Shown: piece after piece, positions 1-8,951 of the stretch
Layout of the letters: each line of letters opens with the position of its first letter
How positions within the stretch are numbered: the first letter of the stretch is position 1
Assembly: GCA_946540435.1 (NCBI GenBank)
Contig: CAMNII010000010.1
Span: 1 to 59,576 of the forward strand
Source of the DNA: an uncultured Prevotella sp.
Lineage (GTDB): Bacteria; Bacteroidota; Bacteroidia; Bacteroidales; Bacteroidaceae
DNA: 59,576 bases
Reading direction: 5' to 3'
Program-made: the position numbers and the translations under genes
Notes under the pieces: generated by a model
The model's input: only the letters and a program-made list of their open reading frames with translations
Databases searched by the model: none
What the model was told of the DNA's origin: nothing

Positions 1-39
1 GACAACCCAGGCGTCAGCATGACAGCCGTCAATCTATAG
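1..39 (+). CDS. 3' end of an upstream gene (partial)
   Basis: The first 39 bases form an open frame that ends in TAG at 37-39 and would encode a C-terminus ending MTAVNL. The stop lies 6 bases before the dnaG start, the tight spacing expected of co-transcribed genes. Twelve codons are too few to name a family, and an open frame this short could be chance. Confidence 0.4.
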   Translation, partial: DNPGVSMTAVNL

Positions 40-45
40 CGACAC

Positions 46-2049
46 ATGATAGACAGAGCGACCGTTGAAAGGATTAAGGATGCAGCCAACATCGTTGAGG
101 TGGTATCGGAGTTTGTCACGCTGCGGAAGAGCGGAGCCAACTACAAGGGGCTCTGTCCGTTCCACAACGAGAAGACGCCCTCGTTCTACGTTTCTCCCTC
201 GCGCGGCACCTGCCACTGCTTCGGCTGCGGCAAGGGCGGCACGCCCATCTCGTTCATCATGGAGCATGAGCAGATGACCTATCCGGAGGCACTGCGCTGG
301 CTGGCCAACAAATACCACATTGAAATTCAGGAACGCGAACTGACCAATGAGGAACGCGAGGAACAGAGCCTGCGCGAGTCGATGTTCATTGTCAACGAAT
401 GGACAGCTGGCTACTTCGAGGGGCTGCTCCACGACCACCCCGACGGCAAGGCCATCGGCATGCAATACTTCCGCAGCCGCGGCTTCCGCGACGACATCAT
501 CAAGAAGTTCAGACTGGGCTACGACCTGTCCGACCGCTTCGCCCTCGCCCATGAGGCCACGAAGAAGGGCTACAAGGAGGAGTTCCTGCTGAAGACGGGC
601 ATCTGCTACAAGAGCGACCGCGGGACACTCATCGACCGCTATGCCGGCCGCGTCATCTTCCCATGGATCGGCGTCTCCGGGAAAGTCGTGGGCTTCGGCG
701 GCCGCAAACTCGACGCTGCAACGAAAGGCGTGCAGCAGAAATACGTCAACTCTCCCGACTCCGACATCTACCACAAGGACCACGAGCTCTACGGCATCTT
801 CCAAGCCAAGAAGGCCATCGCCAAAGAGGACCGCGTATACATGGTCGAGGGATATACCGACGTCATCTCCATGCACCAGTGCGGCATCGAGAACGTTGTG
901 GCCAACTCGGGAACGGCACTGTCGGTGCACCAGATACACATCCTCCACCGCTTCACCCAGAACATCACCCTCATCTACGACGGCGATGCCGCAGGCATCC
1001 ATGCGGCCCTGCGCGGTACCGACATGCTGCTGGCCGAGGGCATGAACCTGAAAATCCTGCTCCTGCCCGACGGCGACGACCCCGACTCGTTCGCCCGCAA
1101 GCACACGGCAGCCGACTTCCGGCAATACATAGAAGACCATCAGGCTGACTTCATCCAGTTCAAGACCGACCTGCTGCTCAAGGACGAGCGCGACCCGCTG
1201 AAACGCTCCGAAGCCATCAACTCCATCGTGGAGAGCATCTCGGTAGTACAGAACCAGATCCTGCGCGACACCTATATCCACGATGTCTCCACACGCATGG
1301 GCATCAACGAGGCGACACTCATCAACCAGATGAACCGCTTTATCAGGAACAGGAAGTCACAGGGCGAGAACTCACAGACTCCGGCCGCGGCGCCGACCGA
1401 CGCTGAGGCAGCTGCGGCAGGGATGCCCGAGACGAAGCCCACGAGGACGGCGCCGATGCTCGTCAGTACAGGCGAGGAGGCATCGCGCGTAGAGCGTCTC
1501 CTCATCCAACTCGTCATCCGTCACGGCGAGAAAGTCATCTTCCGAGATATTGACGACGGGCAGGGGAACCTCATCTCGCTCACCGTGGCACAGTTTATCG
1601 AACTCGACCTCGGCACTGACAACCTGACCTTCCACAACCCGCTCTACACCCAGATACTCACCGAGGCTGCTGCCCACAGCCACGAAGCCGGTTTCCAATG
1701 CGAGCAGTACTTCATCAACCACCCCGACTTCAACATCAGCCAGGTGGCTGCCGAGATGTCGGTAGACCCCTACCAGTTCATCCTCTCCGAAAAGGCAGAG
1801 CCCCGGAACGAAGACGAACGGAAGGAACAGGAGCAGCAGGCCACCGATCATCTGCGCAACGAGACCAAGCACCTCATCCTGGACTACCGGCTGGAATATG
1901 TCGACAAGAAGATGAAACAAACCATGAACGACATCAAGAAACTGTCGCAAGACCCCACCCGCATGATGCAGCTCATGACCGACTACAAAGACCTGCAGAT
2001 TATCCGGAACGCACTGGCCAAAGAGTTGGGAAACTATATCGTCATCTGA
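46..2049 (+). CDS. dnaG: DNA primase DnaG
   Basis: This is the replicative primase, which makes the RNA primers that DNA polymerase extends at the replication fork. The 667-residue protein has the DnaG order: an N-terminal CHC2 zinc finger (C37, H40, C58, C61), then a TOPRIM catalytic core with E268 in MVEGYTDV and the metal-binding D312 and D314 in YDGDAAG, then a helical C-terminal part that in this family contacts the DnaB helicase. A low-complexity Ala/Pro/Thr linker near residues 445-470 separates core and C-terminus. The ATG at 46 is chosen because the conserved N-terminus (MIDRATVERIKDAANIVEVV) starts there. Length is slightly above the usual 600-660. Confidence 0.97.
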   Translation: MIDRATVERIKDAANIVEVVSEFVTLRKSGANYKGLCPFHNEKTPSFYVSPSRGTCHCFGCGKGGTPISFIMEHEQMTYPEALRWLANKYHIEIQERELTNEEREEQSLRESMFIVNEWTAGYFEGLLHDHPDGKAIGMQYFRSRGFRDDIIKKFRLGYDLSDRFALAHEATKKGYKEEFLLKTGICYKSDRGTLIDRYAGRVIFPWIGVSGKVVGFGGRKLDAATKGVQQKYVNSPDSDIYHKDHELYGIFQAKKAIAKEDRVYMVEGYTDVISMHQCGIENVVANSGTALSVHQIHILHRFTQNITLIYDGDAAGIHAALRGTDMLLAEGMNLKILLLPDGDDPDSFARKHTAADFRQYIEDHQADFIQFKTDLLLKDERDPLKRSEAINSIVESISVVQNQILRDTYIHDVSTRMGINEATLINQMNRFIRNRKSQGENSQTPAAAPTDAEAAAAGMPETKPTRTAPMLVSTGEEASRVERLLIQLVIRHGEKVIFRDIDDGQGNLISLTVAQFIELDLGTDNLTFHNPLYTQILTEAAAHSHEAGFQCEQYFINHPDFNISQVAAEMSVDPYQFILSEKAEPRNEDERKEQEQQATDHLRNETKHLILDYRLEYVDKKMKQTMNDIKKLSQDPTRMMQLMTDYKDLQIIRNALAKELGNYIVI

Positions 2050-2082
2050 CATACTTATTTAATATATAGAGCAGACGAACAC

Positions 2083-3465
2083 ATGGACTACGCACGCTGG
2101 ATATGGCTCATCCTCTATGGAACGCTCGTCGTGAGCACCATGGTCACCGTGCTGATGGACAACCGTCAGCCGGCAAAGACCCTGGCGTGGCTCCTCGTGC
2201 TCACCTTCCTGCCCATCGTAGGCCTGCTGCTCTATGTCTTCTTCGGGCACAACCACCGAAAGAAACAACGCATCTACCATAGACGGCTACCGGGAACCCT
2301 TACGCTGACACCCATCCGAGCCGAACAGCTGCCCGCCCACCATAGCGAGCTGGCCCAACAATTCGCCAACCAGGGGAAGTCGATGCCCTACCCCACCGGA
2401 AACATCGAGATCTACACCAGCGGATACGCTTTCTTCCCGGCACTCATGGAAGCCTTCAGCAAAGCCCGCCACAGCATCGTGCTCAGCACCTATATCATCG
2501 ACGACGACCCGCTCGGAAGGCTCATTGCCGACACCCTCGCCGACCAGGCCGCACGCGGCATCGATGTGCGGCTGCTCTACGACGACGTGGGGTGCTGGAA
2601 GGTGCGCAACAAATTCTTCAAGTCCATGAGCCGGCGCGGCATCCATGTCGAAGCCTTCATGCCTGTCCACTTCCCCGCACTGACCGGGAAAATCAACTAT
2701 CGCAACCACCGCAAGCTGTGCGTCATCGATGGTGAGACAGCCTTCGTAGGCGGCATGAACATCGCCAAGCGCTACGTGAAGACATGGCGCGACACCCACA
2801 TGCGCGTCAGCGGACCCATTGCCAAGGCCATCGAGGCCGTCATCGCTGCACCACAGGATGAGGACGTCCTGAAGCATATCGACACGACACTGCCGCGGCC
2901 CCTGCCGCAGGGAGCGCTGACGCAGTTTGTCACCAGCAGTCCGCTATCACCCTGGCAAGACATCATGCAGGGCTACGTACGCATCCTCCTCGAAGCCAAG
3001 CACTACGTCTATATGGAGTCTCCCTACTTCATGCCCACCGAGCCCATCATCGTGGCCATGCGGTCAGCCGTCCTGGCAGGCATCGACGTCAGACTGATGG
3101 TGCCGCGCCATTCCGACGCCATCCTCGTGGAATGGGCCAGCACCTCATACCTCGCACAAGCCATCGAAGCCGGCGTACAGGTGTATTTCTATCAGGACGG
3201 CTTCAACCACAGCAAGCTCCTCGTCAGCGACGACACCCTCTGCACCTGCGGCTCTACCAACATCGACTTCCGCTCGTTCGAAAACAACTTCGAGGCCAAC
3301 CTCTTCTTCTACGACAGCGAGACCGCCATGCGCATGAAGCAGGTATTCCTCGACGACATGCAACACTGCACACTCGCCAACGAACACGTCAGCCGACACC
3401 CCGGGCGCCCCTTCGGACGACGGCTGTGGGAGTCGATAACCCGACTGCTGTCGCCCCTGCTCTGA
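2083..3465 (+). CDS. cls: Cardiolipin synthase (PLD family)
   Basis: The product is a membrane-bound phospholipase D family enzyme that joins two phosphatidylglycerol molecules to make cardiolipin. The N-terminus carries two hydrophobic segments (about residues 5-22 and 34-54). Two HKD motifs follow: HRKLCVIDG around H209 and HSKLLVSDD around H376, both with the downstream Gly-Gly/Gly-Ser and Asn characteristic of PLD enzymes. At 460 residues it is close to the usual bacterial Cls length. It starts 33 bases after dnaG on the same strand and may be co-transcribed. The enzyme class is clear; a transferase making a different phospholipid cannot be excluded from sequence alone. Confidence 0.93.
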   Translation: MDYARWIWLILYGTLVVSTMVTVLMDNRQPAKTLAWLLVLTFLPIVGLLLYVFFGHNHRKKQRIYHRRLPGTLTLTPIRAEQLPAHHSELAQQFANQGKSMPYPTGNIEIYTSGYAFFPALMEAFSKARHSIVLSTYIIDDDPLGRLIADTLADQAARGIDVRLLYDDVGCWKVRNKFFKSMSRRGIHVEAFMPVHFPALTGKINYRNHRKLCVIDGETAFVGGMNIAKRYVKTWRDTHMRVSGPIAKAIEAVIAAPQDEDVLKHIDTTLPRPLPQGALTQFVTSSPLSPWQDIMQGYVRILLEAKHYVYMESPYFMPTEPIIVAMRSAVLAGIDVRLMVPRHSDAILVEWASTSYLAQAIEAGVQVYFYQDGFNHSKLLVSDDTLCTCGSTNIDFRSFENNFEANLFFYDSETAMRMKQVFLDDMQHCTLANEHVSRHPGRPFGRRLWESITRLLSPLL

Positions 3466-3578
3466 GCGGAAAGCGACCCACCAGCAGCAGACTGGGGAAA
3501 AGCTACTTCATCTCGGCATATTTAGAGTCCCTTGAAAAGGACGGCTATGATGCAGGGATAAAAAATTATAATTTATTT

Positions 3579-3609
3579 TTTGTTCTTCACTCGTTTTTTC
3601 GTAACTTTG
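3579..3609 (+). promoter_or_regulatory. Promoter of the GlsB-like gene
   Basis: TTTG at 3579-3582 and TAACTTTG at 3602-3609 are separated by 19 bp, matching the Bacteroidetes sigma-ABfr consensus. The start codon lies 69 bp downstream, so transcription here is independent of the cls gene. Confidence 0.7.
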
Positions 3610-3677
3610 CAAAGGAAAAATCGTTACGACGGATTATAAACTATAATAATATTGTCAACCACAAAAAACGAAACACT

Positions 3678-3911
3678 ATGATTGGAGCAATTATCATGGG
3701 TATCCTGGCTGGTTTCATCGCCAGCAAACTCACCAGCGGATCAGGCAAAGGCCTCATCGTCGACCTCTTCTTAGGACTCATCGGTGGATCTGTCGGCGGA
3801 TGGCTCTTCAGATTTTTTGGCTTCCAGGCCACGGGAGGCGTGCTCGGACAACTCGTCTGCGCAGTCGTCGGTGCTTCTGTCGTTCTTTGGTTTTACAACA
3901 AACTTAAATGA
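3678..3911 (+). CDS. GlsB/YeaQ/YmgE-like small membrane protein
   Basis: A 77-residue, Gly-rich hydrophobic protein with three predicted membrane segments and the family hallmarks GxxxGFIASKL near the N-terminus and GxxGGxxGGWLF in the middle. The family (transglycosylase-associated / GlsB, YeaQ) is small, membrane-embedded and often stress-induced; its molecular function is not settled. The ATG at 3678 fits both the promoter and the start of the conserved region. The stop overlaps the next start (ATGA), so the DUF3822-like gene is translationally coupled. Confidence 0.85.
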   Translation: MIGAIIMGILAGFIASKLTSGSGKGLIVDLFLGLIGGSVGGWLFRFFGFQATGGVLGQLVCAVVGASVVLWFYNKLK

Positions 3912-4738
3912 ACAACGAGAGCCGAACCATCATCCGTATCGGACGAAACACGCTGGCCTTCGCCAACACCAACGCCGTAACGCCCGGGCAGGCGGAATAT
4001 ACGCCCTACCCGCTGCGCTCCGGCGTGGCTATGGCCGTCAACCTGCGCGAAGCCTTCGCCGCCGCCCCTGAGCGCATCACTGCCAAGGCTCTGGTGCTCG
4101 TCGAGACACCCGTGATGTTTGTACCCATCGAGGAATTCGACGTCAACACGCTGCCCGCCCTCTACCAGTACTCGTTCTGCGGATACGACAACGACTATAT
4201 CGACCACTGTGTCGTTCCCAACCTGAATGCCGTGGCAGCCTTTGCCGTGAACAAAGACATCAGACTGGTGCTCGCCGACAGATTCGGCGAAGTGGAATAC
4301 ATGCCCGTGGTGCAACCCGTCATGAGCTACCTCCATCGCCGCGGACTATCGGCCGGAAGCCGGCTCACCCCGCATGCCGCACTCTATGCCTACCTGCACG
4401 ACGGACTCCTCGACGTGTTCTGTTTCAACAGGAACCGCATACACTTCTACAACCGTTTCGAAGGCAACCGCTCGGCAGCAGGCAACACCCTCGGAGGGTT
4501 CAACAGCAACGACGCCTCCTACTTCCTGCTCTACGTATGGAAGCTGCTGGGCTTCGACACTAACGCCGATGAGCTCTATCTCTCCGGCGACATCGACGAC
4601 TCGCTGCGCGACATGCTCCACCGCTTCGTACAGCATGTCTATGCCATCAATCCCTCCGCAGAATTCAACCGTGCGCCCATCACCCAAATTCAGGGACTGC
4701 CCTTCGACCTGATGACACTGTTCATGAAAGGACGATAA
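3908..4738 (+). CDS. DUF3822-like protein upstream of rsmD
   Basis: A 276-residue cytosolic protein without signal peptide or membrane segments. It resembles the Bacteroidetes DUF3822 family, which I recall as lying next to rsmD; the fold is thought to be ASKHA/pilus-ATPase-like, but no activity is established. Its start overlaps the stop of the GlsB-like gene by four bases and rsmD follows after 31 bases, giving a likely three-gene unit. I see no catalytic motif, so no reaction is assigned. Confidence 0.8.
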   Translation: MNNESRTIIRIGRNTLAFANTNAVTPGQAEYTPYPLRSGVAMAVNLREAFAAAPERITAKALVLVETPVMFVPIEEFDVNTLPALYQYSFCGYDNDYIDHCVVPNLNAVAAFAVNKDIRLVLADRFGEVEYMPVVQPVMSYLHRRGLSAGSRLTPHAALYAYLHDGLLDVFCFNRNRIHFYNRFEGNRSAAGNTLGGFNSNDASYFLLYVWKLLGFDTNADELYLSGDIDDSLRDMLHRFVQHVYAINPSAEFNRAPITQIQGLPFDLMTLFMKGR

Positions 4739-4769
4739 GCAACACATAAGAATACAGAAAAAGAACAGC

Positions 4770-5327
4770 GTGAGAATCATTACCGGGAAATACAAAGGTC
4801 GCCACTTCGACATCCCACGAACCTTCAAGGCACGGCCGACGACCGACTTTGCCAAAGAGAACATCTTCAATGTCCTCAACGCCTACGTCGACTACGACGA
4901 CACACGCGCACTCGACCTCTTCGCAGGAACCGGAAGCATATCCCTCGAACTGCTCTCCAGAGGATGCGAGCATGTCGTCAGCGTGGAACTCGACCGCGAC
5001 CATGCAGCCTTCATCAGCCAATGCATCGGGAAGATAGGAGCCGAGAACCACACCCTCATCCGTGCCGACGTATTACGGTTCATCAAGTCGCACATGCAGC
5101 CCTTCGACCTCATCTTCGCCGACCCGCCCTATCAACTACCGGAACTACACACCCTGCCCGACCGCATCATCAACAGCGGACTGCTGTCGCCACACGGGCT
5201 TCTCGTCTTCGAACACGGCGCCAAAGACTCATTCACCGACCACCCCTGCTTCCTCGAGCACCGCGCCTACGGCAGCGTGAACTTCTCCCTTTTCCGGCAG
5301 CCTGACGAGACGGCCACCAACGACTGA
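4770..5327 (+). CDS. rsmD: 16S rRNA (guanine-966-N2)-methyltransferase RsmD
   Basis: RsmD transfers a methyl group from S-adenosylmethionine to N2 of guanine 966 of 16S rRNA in the assembled small subunit. The 185-residue protein starts with the family signature MRIITGKYKGR, has the SAM-binding glycine motif LDLFAGTGSISLE and the catalytic DPPY at residues 118-121. The start codon is GTG (4770); it is chosen because the conserved N-terminus begins exactly there and no upstream ATG fits. The next gene starts 3 bases after the stop. Confidence 0.93.
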   Translation: MRIITGKYKGRHFDIPRTFKARPTTDFAKENIFNVLNAYVDYDDTRALDLFAGTGSISLELLSRGCEHVVSVELDRDHAAFISQCIGKIGAENHTLIRADVLRFIKSHMQPFDLIFADPPYQLPELHTLPDRIINSGLLSPHGLLVFEHGAKDSFTDHPCFLEHRAYGSVNFSLFRQPDETATND

Positions 5328-5330
5328 CCC

Positions 5331-8081
5331 ATGAACGGCAACCACCAGATCACCTACACCGAAGAACAGCAGACCGTCATCCAGGCAGAAGGCGGATACC
5401 ACATCGTGCTCGCTCCCCCTGGATGCGGGAAGACACAACTGCTCACCGAGCGTATCAGACAGGCACACAGCAAAGGCATCGAATACGGTGACATGCTCTG
5501 CCTGACCTTCACCAACCGCGCTGCACGCGGCATGCAGGAACGTATCAGCCAATACATCAACGAACAAGACACGACAGAACTTTTTGTCGGCAACCTCCAC
5601 CGCTATTGTGCACACTTCCTCTACGCCTACGACATCCTGCCGGCAGAGACATCCATCATCGACGAGAACGATTCACTCAGCATCCTCGCCCGATACATAG
5701 GCGACGACGAATACAACGTCATCGCCAACCCGCGACGGCGACGCGAATACGCCGACATCTTCCATCTCGAGACCTTCATCCATCAGATACGCAACCACTA
5801 CCCCAAGGCGCTGCGCACCCATCCGGAATGCCTCAACAAAGACGACATAGCTGCCATCAAGGCCATCTGCCGCGTCACAAAAAAGGAATTCACACCGGAG
5901 CTCATGGCCGATATCTTCGACCATGCCGACACCTACCGCTCGCTCATCACCTCCGACACCACCGACTATGGCGACCAGAACATCATCCGCACCATGCTCA
6001 GAAAGATGGAACTGGCCTGCCACTATGCACGATACAAACACGACAACCACCTCGTAGACTTCGAAGACCTGCTCGTGAAGACCTACGACACCCTGCAACA
6101 GCCACCCACCGAATACAAAGGCTTCCATTGGATACAGATCGATGAGGTACAGGACCTCAACCCCCTGCAGATAGCCATCATCGACCTACTCACCAACAAG
6201 GATGCCCCCTTTACCGTCATCTATCTGGGCGACGAGCAGCAGGCCATTTTCTCCTTCATGGGCGCAAAGCTCGACACGCTGCAGATGCTTCGGCAACGGT
6301 GCGGCGACAACATATACACCCTTCAGAAGAACCACCGGTCGCCAGACTATCTCCAGGCCGTCTTCCACACCTACCAGGAAAAAATCCTCGGCACGCCCTC
6401 CCTGCAGCAGCCAACGCCCAACAACCAACAGCCAACAGCCAACAGCCAACAGCTAACAGCTAACAGCCAACAGCTAACAGCCAACAACCTGCGTATCCTA
6501 CAGTCAGAGAACAGCGACAGCGAAGTGGCCGACGTAGCCGACCTTACCAAGGAATTCTTCTATAACTACCCTGAGGAAACCACGGCCATCCTCGTCAGTG
6601 CCAACAACGATGCCGACATCATCAGCCAGGCACTCACCGATCGACAGCTCAGCCATTTCAAAGTGTCAGGCGACGACATCTTCGCATCGCCCGCCATGAA
6701 GCTCATGCTCGCCCATCTCAATGTCCTCAACAACGAACATAACTTCATGGCATGGGCACATATCCTCAGCGGGCTGCGCGTGTGCCAGTCGCCGGCCTAC
6801 GCCAGGAACTTTGTCAGGGCAGCCATGAACGTAGCCCTGCTGCCCTCCGACCTCATCCAGTATACCAATACCACATATATCCAGGAATTCACACGCTACA
6901 TCGAAGAGCGCGACATCGTCATCTTCGACACCGAGACCACCGGGCTGAACGTCTTCGAAGATGACATCGTACAGATTGCCGCCGTGAAACTGCACAAGGG
7001 GGAAGTGGTAGAGGACTCTGCCTTCACCATCTTTCTCGACACCGACAAGCCCATTCCCCCACGCCTCGGAGACATCGAAAACCCACTCATCGAGGCGCTG
7101 CGCCACAACATACAAGTGACGCCACGGGAGGCACTGCGACGCTTCCTCGACTACGTGGGCGACGCCACCCTCTTCGCCCACAACGCAAACTTCGACATCC
7201 ATATCCTGCAGGAGAACATCAGGCGACACTTCGGCGACCAACAGGCCGCAGCTTACGGATGGGCAGGAAGCATACCCCCTTACTTCGACACGCTCAAAGC
7301 CGCACGGCTTCTTCACCCGGGACTCACCTCGTTCAAGCTCAAGAACCTGTTGGCCACCCTACACCTTGAGGGAGCCAACACCCATCTGGCCGACGACGAT
7401 GTACAGGCCACCGTCAGCCTGCTCCTCCATCTGCACAAGAGGGCACAGGCCATCATCCCCGAACAACGGGAATTTCTCCAGCGAGAGCGCGTGCAACAGT
7501 GTGCCGACATGCTACGCAGCCACTATGCGGCAGCCTACTTCCGGGCACAGGCAGCACTCTACCGGCGCGACGCCCTACAGCCGGTACCAGCCTTGGTCAG
7601 CGAGATGACAGCCTTCTACCGCCGACTCATCGACGACGGCATGCTGAAGCCCCTACAGCATATCAACCGTGTATGGCAGTTCCTGACCGACGATATCATC
7701 GACAGTCAGCGGGAACCGTCGCTCGTTGAACAGCTCAGCCGCCACATCATGGAAATCAACACCTTCAAGGAAGCAGACCTGTGCAACAGCACAGCACTAA
7801 CCGACCGCATCTTCGTCACAACGGTACACAAGGCCAAAGGGCTGGAATTCGACAACGTGATTATCTTTGAGGCGACCGACAACCGCTACCCCGGCTTCTA
7901 CAGCCGACAAAACCCGCGCCTGCTGGCCGAGGATGCCAGGAAATTCTACGTTGCCCTCACACGCGCCAAACGACGCATCATCATCGCAGCCTCCCGGAAT
8001 TACTTTGACCGGTACAACCAACCACGCCCGCACGACCTCACTCCATTCATGGCCCCCATACTCCATTTCTTTAGTTATTAA
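5331..8081 (+). CDS. UvrD-type helicase with inserted DnaQ-like exonuclease
   Basis: A 916-residue fusion that should unwind DNA and trim single strands 3'-5'. SF1 helicase motifs come first: Walker A APPGCGKTQ (29-36), TFTNRAA, the DEVQD box, GDEQQAIFSF and KNHRSP. After a repeat-encoded Gln/Thr/Asn linker (361-386) a DEDDh exonuclease is inserted: FDTETTG near 533, AHNANFD, and HLADDDVQ near 685. Helicase motifs V and VI resume with TTVHKAKGLEF (about 830) and YVALTRAKRR (about 873). The exonuclease thus lies between motifs IV and V, in the region of UvrD that carries accessory subdomains. It follows rsmD by 3 bases. Likely a repair enzyme; its actual substrate is unknown. Confidence 0.88.
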   Translation: MNGNHQITYTEEQQTVIQAEGGYHIVLAPPGCGKTQLLTERIRQAHSKGIEYGDMLCLTFTNRAARGMQERISQYINEQDTTELFVGNLHRYCAHFLYAYDILPAETSIIDENDSLSILARYIGDDEYNVIANPRRRREYADIFHLETFIHQIRNHYPKALRTHPECLNKDDIAAIKAICRVTKKEFTPELMADIFDHADTYRSLITSDTTDYGDQNIIRTMLRKMELACHYARYKHDNHLVDFEDLLVKTYDTLQQPPTEYKGFHWIQIDEVQDLNPLQIAIIDLLTNKDAPFTVIYLGDEQQAIFSFMGAKLDTLQMLRQRCGDNIYTLQKNHRSPDYLQAVFHTYQEKILGTPSLQQPTPNNQQPTANSQQLTANSQQLTANNLRILQSENSDSEVADVADLTKEFFYNYPEETTAILVSANNDADIISQALTDRQLSHFKVSGDDIFASPAMKLMLAHLNVLNNEHNFMAWAHILSGLRVCQSPAYARNFVRAAMNVALLPSDLIQYTNTTYIQEFTRYIEERDIVIFDTETTGLNVFEDDIVQIAAVKLHKGEVVEDSAFTIFLDTDKPIPPRLGDIENPLIEALRHNIQVTPREALRRFLDYVGDATLFAHNANFDIHILQENIRRHFGDQQAAAYGWAGSIPPYFDTLKAARLLHPGLTSFKLKNLLATLHLEGANTHLADDDVQATVSLLLHLHKRAQAIIPEQREFLQRERVQQCADMLRSHYAAAYFRAQAALYRRDALQPVPALVSEMTAFYRRLIDDGMLKPLQHINRVWQFLTDDIIDSQREPSLVEQLSRHIMEINTFKEADLCNSTALTDRIFVTTVHKAKGLEFDNVIIFEATDNRYPGFYSRQNPRLLAEDARKFYVALTRAKRRIIIAASRNYFDRYNQPRPHDLTPFMAPILHFFSY
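6411..6487 (+). repeat. Heptanucleotide tandem repeat inside the helicase gene
   Basis: Eleven head-to-tail 7-mers, mainly CCAACAG and CTAACAG, run without interruption. They encode the linker QQPTANSQQLTANS and lie between helicase motif IV and the exonuclease insert. Because 7 is not a multiple of 3, gain or loss of one unit shifts the frame; TAA triplets lie in the two other frames inside the array. Confidence 0.95.
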
Positions 8082-8180
8082 GCAGGTCAAACATCTACCA
8101 GAAGTTACGGATGTTGTTCCTTTAGTAACATTTTAAACTTTTTTATACAGAAAAAAGATAGTCATTTTGTCTTTTTTCCT

Positions 8181-8188
8181 TACTTTTG
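8181..8188 (+). promoter_or_regulatory. -7 element of the outer-membrane barrel gene
   Basis: TACTTTTG followed by C matches the Bacteroidetes -7 consensus. No TTTG is present at the ideal distance upstream (the nearest, 8166-8169, is only 11 bp away), so the promoter is only half supported. The start codon is 74 bp downstream. Confidence 0.5.
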
Positions 8189-8261
8189 CACGCCCTTAAA
8201 AAGAGATTGACTCTCCTGAGAGGGCTGTTAACATCATTCAATTTTTAATCATAAAAAAGAA

Positions 8262-8840
8262 ATGAAGAAATTGTTTTTTGTAGCATCTATGATGATGCTT
8301 TCTCTGGGTGCTTTTGCGCAGCACGAAGTAGGAACCTTGACCCTTCAGCCTAAGGTGGGTGTAAACATTGCTAACATGTCTGAAACTGACAATGCAGATC
8401 CCCGTATTGGATTTGCAGTAGGTGGTGAGTTCGAGTATCAGGCAACCAACTTCCTGAGCCTGTCCGCAGGCATGCTGTATTCACAGCAGGGCGTAAAGTA
8501 CGAAGTTGGAAACATCACGTCGACCATTAAAGCTGACTATATCAATATTCCTGTCGTTGCCAATATCTATGTTGTAAAGGGCTTGGCTTTGAAGGTTGGT
8601 GTGCAGCCAGGTTTCAATGTGTCGTCAAAGCTTAAGGTCAGCAGCGGCAGCACGAGCGGCTCTACAGACGTTGACAACACCAATTCGTTCGACTTTGCCA
8701 TTCCCGTTGGTCTCTCCTATGAGTATGACAACTTCGTCATCGACGGTCGTTATAACATCGGTATGACCAAGGCCTTTGACGGTAGCGACTCCAAGCACAA
8801 CGTCTTCCAGTTCACCCTGGGCTATAAGTTCGCCCTCTAA
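8262..8840 (+). CDS. Outer-membrane beta-barrel protein (PorT-like)
   Basis: A 192-residue exported protein: a signal peptide (lysines followed by a Met/Leu/Ala-rich core) ends after AFAQ, then alternating strands such as VGVNIANMS, FEYQATNFLSLSAGMLY and NVFQFTLGYKFAL. The last residue block ends with an aromatic/Leu as barrels do. This fits the PorT/OmpA-like 8-stranded barrel family common in Bacteroidetes. The specific function is unknown. Codon use is more AT-rich (aac, ttg, gtt) than in neighbouring genes, as often seen in highly expressed genes of these bacteria. Single-gene unit with its own promoter and terminator. Confidence 0.88.
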   Translation: MKKLFFVASMMMLSLGAFAQHEVGTLTLQPKVGVNIANMSETDNADPRIGFAVGGEFEYQATNFLSLSAGMLYSQQGVKYEVGNITSTIKADYINIPVVANIYVVKGLALKVGVQPGFNVSSKLKVSSGSTSGSTDVDNTNSFDFAIPVGLSYEYDNFVIDGRYNIGMTKAFDGSDSKHNVFQFTLGYKFAL

Positions 8841-8862
8841 CCTACTGCGAACAACGACAAAT

Positions 8863-8905
8863 AAAAAAGCGGTGGCACTTCGAAAAGTGAAGTGCCGCCG
8901 CTTTT
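8863..8905 (+). terminator. Terminator after the barrel gene
   Basis: A stem of GGCACTTC (8874-8881) with GAAGTGCC (8889-8896) is extended by a T-G pair, GCGG/CCGC and flanking A/T pairs, and ends in TTTTCTTT. The A-run on the left side makes it usable from the other strand too, where the DUF3298-like gene converges. Confidence 0.85.
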
Positions 8906-8951
8906 CTTTACTTGCCGGCATGTGGCCATTCGGTAGCCTTGCTGACATTTC

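Noticed and set aside
34..1281. 415-codon minus-strand frame opposite dnaG
   Set aside because: It lies opposite conserved primase motifs, has Val/Leu/Asp-skewed composition typical of an antisense shadow, and matches no family.
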